Shown here: piece by piece, positions 27,801 through 39,800 of the stretch | How the letters are laid out: each line of letters begins with the position of its first letter | How positions within the stretch are numbered: position 1 is the stretch's first letter | Origin: an uncultured Christensenella sp. | Lineage (GTDB): Bacteria > Bacillota > Clostridia > Christensenellales > UBA1242 | Assembly: GCA_910586385.1 (NCBI GenBank) | Contig: CAJUGX010000002.1 | Location: 62,001 to 126,000, forward strand | Direction: 5' to 3' | Length of the DNA: 64,000 bases | Translations under genes and position numbers: made by a program | The notes under the pieces: model-generated | Database searches by the model: none | Told to the model about the DNA's origin: nothing | What the model saw: only the letters and a program-made list of their open reading frames with translations

Positions 27801-30800
27801 TTGCATCAGTAAGTGTGCCATCTGTATAATTTGAGACTTGCAAATTCTTGCCACTAAACATCGTTTCATTGTTGTATGAAAGAGCCAAATTGCTACTTGG
27901 GACATAAGTCTTTGTTGTAGGTGATTGAGTCTTGTTTCCAACTTTGTTTTTGACAACTTCTGCAGTTCCGTTTACGACTTGACCTCTTCCAACCGTGATA
28001 GATGTTTCGTCTGAATTTTCACTATCTCCAGCAAAGAATATCTTGTTGTCTGTTGCAGTTGAAGTTGTGCTTGCAAAGATATCATTTCTTTCAACCTGAG
28101 CAATAGAATAGCAGTCAGAAATCATCATCACGCCCGTTTTTCCCTCTGCACTTGCAAAAGTGTAGATTGGAGCATCAACATATGCGATGATTTTTCCTGA
28201 TGTATAAGTCGCTTTGATTGTTGAACTCAAGTTCACCATGTTTGCTGCACCAGCAACACGACCATCTTGATTACCTCTGTAAGCAATGTCTGCATCAACA
28301 TAACATTGGTCAATTCTTCCTTGACGCAAGCGTCCAACGATACCTCCAAGTTGAATGTTTGTATCACCGCCAACTGACAATTCGCCCTTGACACCAACAC
28401 CATAGATGAATGAGTTCCCATCAACATTTCCAGCGACTCCGCCGAAAGCACTTTGTCCACTATTTACGATGTTTTTCACAATATTGAGATCAAGAATCAT
28501 TCCTGAAATCATGTTGAAGTTTAGAATGTTTGTCGTACTGTCTTTATCAAATGCAACACCCATATTGTCTGCAATTCCACCGGCATAAATTCCCTTGGTT
28601 TGATCTCCGTTTGTTGAAAGATCTCCGCTGAGTTCAACTTCAATATTTCTTCCATTTCCAACAATCACCATATTTGTAAGATTTGATGCAAGAGAAGTTT
28701 CCAAAGCATCAACACCTTGCAAATGTTGAGTGATTGAAACCCATTTGATGTTGTTGAAGTTTCCAGAAATCAATCCATCGCTGTCCAATTGTCTTCCATC
28801 AAATGATTTGATTTGATGTGGGTTGAGTTTGTGTCCATCTGCGGCATCTGAAGCAAGGTTTCTTATTTCGCTTGTCAACAAGTCCACTGGAGAAGCAGCA
28901 GATGTGCTTTCTGCTCCAGTCCTTGTCGTATACCCTTCAACAGGAGCGCCATATCCACAGTCGAGGTTTCCATCTTGCTCTTGTATGGTCATTGTAACAA
29001 CTGAAGAATATCTATTTCCTTCATAATACACCAATCCACTTTCAAAAGTGCTTGAAGCAGCATCAGCGTTTTCACCTACTATGGCACCAACTGTTGTGGC
29101 TGCATTCAATTTCAACTCACCTCTGTTGAAGTTTGTCAGAAGTGAAACACACTCTTTGATTTTCACACCTTTTTGAGCCGAGCCAACGATTCCTCCAAAT
29201 GCATATGCAGACAACAATTCATCTTTTTGATATTGTCCGTCCTTATACTCTGAATAAATCACAAACACATCGCCATAAGCAACGCTTTTTTGTATACTTG
29301 AATCGATTCTTGTACTTTCTTTAGTTTGATCGTATGCTCCGACAACGCCACCAACAGCGACTTTTTCGTCAGCCTTAACCAAAATCTTAAGTGCACCACC
29401 AAAAACAAAACCATTTATGACCACTTCATTTTGTCCAGTTGTTGTCAAGATTTGACCAACTGCTCCACCAAAATAGAGATTTTGCATTTGTGAAGCAACA
29501 ACTATTCCAGTGTATTTCAAATTTCCAATTGTGTTCTCGTCTGTCCCAATCTTAACTTCAACATTATTGCTTGTACCAGTATCTTGAGTTTTGTTGCTAT
29601 TTTTGTAAGCACCGACAAAACCACCAACATAAGCCGAACCTGCAATATCGTCAGCATCCGCATACATGTTGATTTCATTTGAAACTATTCCACCAATAGA
29701 AATTGAATTTGCTCCACTAAATCTGCCGATTGCACCACCGACATATATTGATCCCGTTTGAGCTTTTGCAACAATATTTCCAGTCAGACTGCTTGCTCCA
29801 GCCATTTTCAAAGAGCCTGTTGAATAGCCAATAATTCCTCCAAAACTGTTGTCAATATTGTCACTACTCTCCGAAACAACAAATGGTTTGAGTTTTTCAT
29901 ATGAATATTGATTGTTTTTGATGCTTGCAACGTTTTCTGCAAACTTCTTCTGTGCGGTCATTTTGTTTCCGTCAGAATCTTTCTCATTTGGTTCAACTTC
30001 AAACATGCTTGCGTTTGCAACATCAAACTTCACCCTAAGCCCAGTCAAATCAATCATAGAAGAAGAATTTCCCGTGATGCTTCCGATGTTTGCATATCTC
30101 GTTGAAACACCCTTCCCTTGGATTACCCTTCCGATAAGCCAAGCACTTGGCACTCTCTCAAATGAGAACTGGATGCTTGATCTTGTTTGCCCAAATGCAA
30201 GTCCTGCATAAAGTTGGTTCACTGAGAAGTTTTGATAAATTGAAATACCTGTGCCGTTTCTGTCGTCGGAGTCACCCTCAACAAGTTCAACTTTGTCTGC
30301 ACTTGTCAAGCTTCCGGCATACCCACCAATATAAACCTTGTTCAACTCGTTTTGATTTGATGATTCAATGTTGAGATTTACATTGTTGATTTGTCTAACA
30401 CCAACAGAGATTGCAGCCCCACTAGACGCCTTAGAGATGTCACCAGCATAAATTCCAGCGTAGAGAGACCCCTGCTTGGTTGTGCTTCCGCTTGATCTGA
30501 AATTGATGTCGATTGGAGCACTACCAACAGTTGCACCAGCACCCGCATTTGAATAATTCGCTCTGCCAATGCTTACTCCGCTTATTGACATTTGTGAGTG
30601 AGAAGATGTCTGTCTGATTCTTCCAGCCAAAAGCCCCATATATATCTCACTTCCGCTTCCTGCCACAGAATCAGAGAATGTAAGTGAAGAGACATTGTCA
30701 TTCCCATTTGCAAGACCGTCTCCTCTGAGGCTGATTTCTATATTGAAGAAAGAGGTTGAAGTTGCAAGCCCTGCAATAAGTCCAACTGTTTTATAGTTTC

Positions 30801-33800
30801 CAGCATCTGTATGCAAACTGTTTGCATCTGCTGTGATGGTCATACTTCCGTTTACAACAATGTTGATATTTCTCAAAAGAGCAGTGTCTGCTTCATTTGA
30901 GATGAGGCTGAAACCTTTTCCAGCTGTAGGCTTCATATAGAATGTCAAACCTTCAATAGAAGCATTTCCAGAAATCTTTTCAAAGAGCGATTGTTTCAAG
31001 ATGATACCGACTCTTTCTCCAACAGCACCACCAAAATCACTGCCGCTGGTCACTTTTCCACCTTCTTGGCTGTTCATATAACTTGCATAAGAAACAAGTC
31101 TTCCGCTGAAGTTTTCAATAGTCAACTGCAAATCAGAAGTCGCATTTGCGATTGGTCCAGTCAAATCGATATCTTGGAAATCATAACAGTTTTCGTCATC
31201 ATGTTTTACCCTTCCACGAACAACGATTGTGCTTGAACTTCCTTCCATTTCTTGCAAGATTTCTGCAGTGTTGTCAACATCCCAGAATTTTATGCTTACT
31301 TTTGGCAAGAGGATGATGTCTGGGAACAAACAATTTTGTTTGTGAGTCCAATATTTCTCATCCCAACCATTTGAAGTAAAGTAGTTTTTCATTCTTGCAT
31401 AAGCACTTGCAGGCGTTGAAAGATCATCGCTTGAAATGTGTTGAGCTTTCAAAATGCTTTCTTCCAAAATTGTAGGCATATCCTTTTCGTCTTCTCCTGG
31501 ACCAGCAGGTTTCTTTGCTGTTGATGCAGGAGTGTAGAATCCAAATTCATTCAACTTGGCAACAACACTTCCGATTGCGATTTCCTTATAACCACCAATT
31601 GTATAAGATCCCATAGGTGTGTTTGGCGCAGCACCATCTTTCAAATTCAAAACAATGTCATTGATTGAATTGATCAAATAGAAGTCTGAGAACAATCTTG
31701 TGTCTTTAGGTTGAAGAGCATCGTGCTGATAGATTCCGCCAACCAACATATAGTGATTGTCACTCACATAAGATGCTGAAGTTCCATCTGGAGCAGCCAC
31801 GTCGCCAGTCAATGAGAATCCTGTGTAAGAATAATAGTTCATTGCCATAACGTTCTTCATCGCAACGATGCCAGTTGATGTGTCATCGGCTTCCAAAGCG
31901 CCGATGATACCAGCTGCAACACCGCCTTCAGAATATACATCACCAGAAGCATAAACTTCATAATAGAGCGTGTTGATTGATTTTCTTTCAGTTGTGAAGT
32001 TGAGGTTGTATCTGCTTGAAGAAACTCCAGAAAGTCCAACTACACCACCAACAACTGCCCCTGTGTGTGAGATGACATTGAGTTTGCTTTGACCAACATA
32101 GATATAACCACCACCCATATATCCAACAAGTCCGCCGATGAAACGAGGTTTGTTTCTTCTAGTTGAATAGCCTTCGTCATTTGGCGTAAGAGAGAAGATA
32201 GACATCTGACCTCTTTCAGAGCCTGTGCTTTGTTTGTAATATGAGTTTTCATTTGTTTCGATTGTAGATTGCAAATTCTCTTCATAAACAGCTGAAACAG
32301 CAAAGAGAGCACCATAGTTTTCTCCAACCAAACCACCTGCAAAGAGATTCTTTGAGATGATGTAAGAAGGAGATACTCCAGTGGTAGTAAGGGTTTGATT
32401 TTGATTTATAGTGAGAGTTGCATCATAGATGAGTGTAGACTTTCCAACATAACCAAAGAGACCGCCAGCGACCTCAGCATAGATGTTTATCGAGTCAGAA
32501 ACATGCACAGTGACAACATCATAGTCACTCACTTCTCTTGAGGTTGAATAAGTCACATATCCTTCATCACGGCTTGAGTAAGAATCAATGTATCCTGCGA
32601 TTGCACCTGCATAGGACAGATGCACAACATTGTTGGTCAAAGAGATTCCATTGTCAAGGTCTTCAGCAAGCTCTCTAAGACTCTTGATATAATCACCATC
32701 ACCTTCAATATATACTTTGTTGTCGCCAATTCCTTTGATTTCCCATTCTTCTGTTGAGTTCCATTCTGAAGCAACATCAACATTTGAAACATTGATGTCA
32801 CTCAAGAAGCTCTCTCCAAAGAGCATGCCAACAACACCACCGACAACATTTCGTCCTTGAACAGCAGTGCTTGCACCCTCAGATGCAGAATCTGATGGAG
32901 AAAGTGTGATTGCAAGGATTCTTGAGTCCACCGCAGTACCTGCAAGCACACCAACATTGTTTGCCAATGTGTCATGCACAGATTCAACAGTAAGATCAAG
33001 GTTCATAATCACAGCACCGCTAAGTCTTGCAAAGAGTCCAAAGTTTTCATAAGACTCACTGCTTCCAAGGCTGATTTTTGAGATTGTGAAACCATTTCCA
33101 TCAAGAAGTCCTCTAAACACTTTTTGAGTTGTTGTAAGTTTCACAGATCCTTCGTCTTCGGCATCTTGAGCAATGTCTGTCATCACAATGTTGTTTACAA
33201 TCCTATACCTTCCAGTGACTTCTGTATCAGTGTAATATTCTTTATAAGAAGAGATTTCCTTTTCTGTCGCCTTTCCTGTCGCCTTTGCGAAATCCGCTGC
33301 ATTTCTCAAAATTATTGGGTTTGCAGCACTTCCATAAGAAAGGTCAACATTATTCAATGTATCAATGTCTCTTATGCTTCTGCTGTAGAAGACACTTGTT
33401 ATTCTTCCATTTGTTGCAGCATAACGATTTGAGATTGCAATTTGATTTGCACTTACAAGAGTGATTTTGCCATTTTCTCTCATTTCCCAAATGCCGTTGT
33501 AAGCACCTTCTTCAGAGTTGAAGCTGAAACCATAGAATGAGTTCTTTTGGCTTACATCAAAGACGGCAATTGCACTTGTCGTAATCTTTGATTGGATGGT
33601 GTCATCCGTACGGCTGTCATTGAAGAAATAACTCAAAGAGATTGTGCCGAAGTTGAGCGAATTTGTAAAGTCATCAACGCCAGAGAATTGCATCTGAGTG
33701 ATATCCTTCTTTGCAATTTCGCAAGCAGAGTAACAAAGAGCAACTTCTGCTCCCGCATTGTTTTTGTATACAAAGCCAGCAACCATTGCACCTTTTGTTT

Positions 33801-36800
33801 TTGAATTTTCAATCGCAATGTTTGAATAAGAGTTTTTCACCAAAGAATCGTTTTCATAAACAAAACCAGCAATCACACCAAGAGATGAGATGTTTGTAAG
33901 GTTGTTGTAAACGATCTCTTTTTCTTCTTGATTTTCACCAACTTGTTCTTTCGCTCCACCAAGCCCTTCAACATAACTATTTTGAACGCTCAGAGAGTTT
34001 TTGATAACAAAACCTGCAGTGATTGAAGCGTCGTATTCCATGATGTTGTCAATTTGAACATTCTTGACAAAGGAAGCGCTTACATAACCAGAGTTTGTGT
34101 TTACAAATCCAGAAACTTCAACTTGTCCTTCCAAGTAGAATACGTCAAGTGCTTGTGACTTGAGATAACTTGTTTCTCCAATCACGACCACATGTTTGAA
34201 ACTCTCGCCTCCAACACGACTATTGATGATTGAAGCCTCGTTTTCAAGCACAAATCCAGAAATTCGGCTCTCGATGTTCATTGAAACAGTAAGAGGAATT
34301 GGCGTTGTATTTGCACCATTTGTGTACTTGACAACCAAACCAGAGTTTCCAGTGTTTTTTGAAACCTGATATTCTTCATCAAAGTAAGAAATGACCTCAC
34401 AGTTGTAAATCACACCTTCATTCTTAAGAGCAAAACCAGCAATTTCAACTGTGTTGTATTGTTTGATATTTACGAAAATTTGTCCGCCATTATAAATGTT
34501 TACTCTGACATTTTTGAGTGTTGTATTTGCAGAAACAGTATCAAAAAGTGCAAGTCGGAGTGAATTTTCCGTCCCAGGCTTGAAACTGTTGAGGTGGATT
34601 GTAAATCCATTTCCATCAAGACTGTTGAGAAGTGTTGTATCTGGAATTGGAGAATAATCTGAAAGAACGATATCGTTCATCAAGATATAATCCGCAGGTT
34701 CTTCTGATTCTGTTGCAAACTTCACAAACTGTTCTCCACTTGTGATTTGAGTTGGAGACTCTTCGTCCGTCCAAACTTCCACCACAATCAAGAAGTAATA
34801 GTCCGCAACAAGTTCGATACCTTGATAGCTTATGATTGTCCTAAGCATCATAAGTTGAGTGCCCGCAGATCTACCAGAAATCATGATTCTTGTAGATCCA
34901 TCAAGAAGAGTCTCTTCATTGATATAGAAACGCTCATTTTGAGTTATTCTGCCAGTGTTTGCATTGTAGATTGCTGTGGCACGCATTTGAGAATCCACAG
35001 TCCAAAGTTGTTGCTTCAAAGAGATTGCGTCATAGAGTCCCGTCTCAGCATTTCGTACACAGTTGATAGAATAGTCTACTTCCGCATCACGATAATAGTT
35101 GTTGTTCAAGAATTGATTTCTTCTTTCAGTGAGCTTTGCAACCGCTCTCACTGCTTCAGAATCATTTTTGTCATAGTTGTACTCTTCTGGAAGAAGTGGA
35201 TAATCAAAGTGAAGTTCTGAGCTGTCATTCAAATAAGCGTTGAAGACATCATATTGCTTCCCATTATATGTACGCTTGTTTCCACTACCCACAACAGAAA
35301 TGCCATTTGTGTCAACTGAGAAGTCAACCAAACAAAGAGTTGCACGAGAAACTTTTTCTTCTTGAATGTTGTTGAGAGTTCTTCTCACTGTTGCACATAC
35401 ATAGAAGATTCCGCTGTCTTTGCCACCAACAAGTCTTGCATCAACACCAGCAGAGATTTCTGCAGTGTAAATTTTGTAATTTCCTGACACTTGAACAGTT
35501 GGCTCAGAAAGAGTAATCTTTGACTCATTGTTTTGCAAGTACAAATCAGCAAGATCTTGATCAAGTCCAACACGCACCGTCACTGTTGCGGACTCACCTT
35601 TCGCAAGAAGATAAGTAGTTGCATCATTTACTCTGACAACTGCATCTTGCATATAGTCAACAGTAAGCATTTGGCTTCCAGACATGAGCACTTTATCTCC
35701 GTCATAGAATGTTGTCACAAGTCTAAGCCCACTTGTTGAAGCAAACGAACTTGAGATATACAATCTGAAATAGAACAAGCCATTTCCAGTCTTGTCTTCA
35801 TCAGTGAGAGTCACTCTTATTCCGTTTGTAATCACCGCTGAAGAACTTGAGTTTGCGTAGTATCCATAGAGTGAGTTGTAGGCCAATTTTGAAAGTCCAA
35901 CTGTACCCACTGAACTTCCATCCACCTCATAAGTCAAAGTGAAATGCGTAACCTTAGCATATTCTGGAGTGATAGAAACTGAAACTATCGCATCAGAAGC
36001 TGGAGAAAGAGCGCTCACAATCTGACTTGATGGTGAAAGGTAAAGAATTGAATTTCTGATTTGTCTCCTCTCAATCGCATAAGTTGAGATTGAGAAGTCT
36101 TCAATACCTTGAGTTTCAACCTTCATGCTGATATTTCTAACATATGTTGTGTTGGTTGATTGACTCGCCGCATTGACAGACAATGTCAAATCTGAATAAT
36201 CTTCCGCAACCAAGTGTTTTGTATCATCACTTACTCTTACATAAACATTGTATCTGTTTTGCAAAACGCCTGCAGTTGTTTTTGAAGAGACAATTGCAGA
36301 TGAAACTTCCAAAGACAAGTTGCTGTCGACATCAAATCTTGTAAAGTTTTCAGACACCTGTGCCGTCACCTCAATTTGGTCATATTTGAGTGAGAACACA
36401 AGTCCATCAGACTCTTCATCGGTTTCCAAAACAACATCAAATGTTGCGTATTCAGAAGGACGAACAATCATGTTGTTTGCATTTGTGACTTCGAGCCTCT
36501 TTGCACCATTGTAAACTCTTGCATCAAAAGTTCTTGAAATCTTGTCACCCACTGCATCTGCGTAGTTTGAATAGTTTGCATCTGCAGAAAGTGTGTTGTG
36601 CGAAAGACTTGTATAGATTGTTGTTCTGTCATCGCTTTCATGTTTTGTAAGACCAGAAAGGATGAGCGAATTGCTACTTCTTTTTATTCCAACAAAACTG
36701 CTTGCATCATCTCCATCAAGATAAGAGAAGTTGATAGTGAAGTTGTCCTTGTTCAAGGCATAAGGAGTTGTCCCATTCAAATAGAGCGAACTGAGCATGT

Positions 36801-39800
36801 CATAAACAAGAGTTCTGCTTGAACCAGTTTGAAGGAGTATCATTTGATTGTCTTTAAGTATCACGCCATCAATTGTTGTTGAAAGACTTGGCAAAACATT
36901 CAGGATTACAAATTTGAAAGTCTTCACTTGAGTGAAATCCATCTTTGAATGTACAGTGATTTCAAACTCAGAAATTGAAGTGTTGGAGATTGAAGTGTTC
37001 AAAATCTTGATTGAATTTGCAGAAAGCGAAATGTTTCTGCTTTCACTTGTCAAGAGCAACCCTCTTGCTTGTTCTGCTGAGATACCAAACAGCGTTGAAA
37101 CTGAGATTGTGTTCAATCTGTCAAGCATTGCCTTTTCTTGAACATCCACAACTGAATTGATTGGATTAAACATAAACAAAATGCCAGTTTCATATTCTTT
37201 TCCGCCAACAGTTTTGTTTCCAGAATTCAAAACTCTCAATCTTTCATCATATTCACCTTGGCTATCCTCAACGTGCACATTTTCCAAATCAACAGCCGTG
37301 CTTTGAGCAACATTTCTCAAATAAATGTACCCAAAATTGATTTCGCTGTCAGTTTTTTCCAAATTCCAAACATTTTCATCCAAATTCAAGAGAGCAAGGT
37401 TTGCATTTTCTGCTTCACTGTCTTTGTCTGTCAAAGTTGTCCAATTTGTCTCTGTTCCATTGACAAAATCTTGATCTCCATTTGCATAGCTATACGTAAC
37501 AAGCTTGTAGATATTTGAGCAAACTTTTTCATCTGCGTAGTATGTGATATAACTGTTTTCAATTGTGACATATTGATCAGACCCACTTGTCACAAGAGCG
37601 TCTGAGACATCTCCCAAGAAACCAAACACTTCAGAGAATCTTGCTCCGTTCAAACTTCCTCCGGCAAGCACACCAACAACGCCTTGAGCATCAATGATGT
37701 TTTCAACGGAGTAGTCAAGAGCACTCCCTTCACTGGTTGTCTTCACTTGTGGAAGAGCATACGCATAGACATAAGAAGTCTCAACAACACTTGATCCTCC
37801 AGAAAGTCCGACAAGCCCACCAACACTTCCACCAGTTGTGATTGTGTTGCAAGCCCCAGCACTGTTTTCAAATCTATAGAATTCAAATCCACTGCCAGAG
37901 ATTTCCCCATTGTTTTCTCCAACAAGACCACCCACATATGTGCTGAGTGGAGCATTGATTGAGCCACCATAAACATGGACATTTGAGATTGTTCCATCAT
38001 TGAGTCCAGCAATCATACCAGCATTTGAAATTGTGTAAGCAGTGAGTACGCTTCCAAAATAGTTGTTGTCGACATTTGAATAGTAGACATCGATTGCGCA
38101 GTTTTCAATTCGTCCCTCTGTCCCAACTGAGTTTGCAACAAATCCAGCATTTGCAACAGGAGAATCAGAACTTCCGACTTTCACATCTCCGACAAAAGTC
38201 AAATCCTTCAAAGTTCCATTCAAAGTATTTACAAAGTTTTCACTTCCATTTGTAAATTTGAGTGTGACATTTTCATCATTTCCATAAATCATTCCGCTGA
38301 ATTGACCATATGCTTTCCAACCTGAAAGAGTGATGTCATTCATTACTCTATAATATTTTGCATAGTCAATTTCTTCAAGGTCACCTTGGTTGTAAACTCT
38401 GATTGCCGTGCCTTCGCTGTTTCCGTCTGCGATTGTGATGTCAATCTTCAAGATGAGATTGCGATAATAAATCTTCTCCCCTTCATTGTTGTAGAAGTAG
38501 TTTGAAATTTCGTCACTTCCAGCAAGAATCTCTTCATACTTTGAGCCCAAACTTGAAAGAGGGATGTTTACTGGAATTTCAGTTATACTTCCGTCTTCAT
38601 TTTCAACATATTTATAAACCAAAACATGATTGAAACCATCGACATTTTTGATCATGTCATTTGGCAACAAATACAATGACCCTTTGCCACCTTTTGTGGT
38701 GTTTATATTTACGTTGAAGATTTGTCCAATTGAAGAAGTTGAAATCTTGATATCACTTGAAGATCCACTTGACGCAACATAAACAGAAGTAAGCCCAATG
38801 TCATTTGCATCGCTTGGTTCGACAGAAGTTGAAATTGTAAAGTTTTTCTCACTTGCATTTGTTGATGTCAAGTTGAGGTAGATTTCATTGTCAGCAGTTC
38901 TGTTTACCCATTGAACAGACTCAAGTCTCTTTACATTTCTGATTTCGATTTGGATCTCAGAGATTTTCTCAAAACCATTGCTATCAATGTAAACAATCTT
39001 CAAAATATCCTTGACTGAAGTCTGAAGATTTGTTGATCTTGCTGTTATTCTGAATGTCAAGTCTTTGCCATTGTTTGCAAATGAGACATTTGAAATTGTG
39101 TAGAAATCATTCTTGAGCATTGTCTTGTTTCCAGAGACATCGACAAAGTCTTGCAATGCAGATGTGAAATTGAAATAATCAAGTGATCCTGAGTAAGTTG
39201 GGATGTTGTCATCTTGTCTCATTGAGATTGTGACATCAACGATTGATCTGCTCATGTCACTCAAACTGAGAGTATCTGCCGTATAGAGAAGCGTGGTTTT
39301 CACATTTGAAGAAAGGAATCTGACTGAATAGAAACTTTCAAGAGCAAAGAATCGTGCAAGAGTGATTGTTTCATGATTTTCGTTATATCCTTCAACAAGC
39401 ACTGCCACAAAACCTTTGAATGGTCTGTTTGAAACAGTAAGCAAATCGCTTGAAATTGAGAAGTACCCTGTGTCAATCTCATCAAAGTGCATAAACGCGC
39501 CTGTGTTTGCAACAACACTCAAATCGCCATTTGTTATTGCTTCGTTTGCCAAACGGTCAAGTTCTGCCCCATCTTCAATGCCATACAAAATTCTCAAATA
39601 CATTCTCAAACTTTCGTATGACATGTATCTATAAGAAATTCCTCCCTCTGCCAAAGTTGCATTTTGGAAAGCAGTGTAGATTGGAAGAGAAGTCCCTGCC
39701 TCAAGCATCAATTTTGAAAGTGAGAAACTTTGCTTTGAAGCATCAACTTCAATCATACCGTTTTCAACAACATATGCCTGAGCCTCTGAAATGTCAGCAT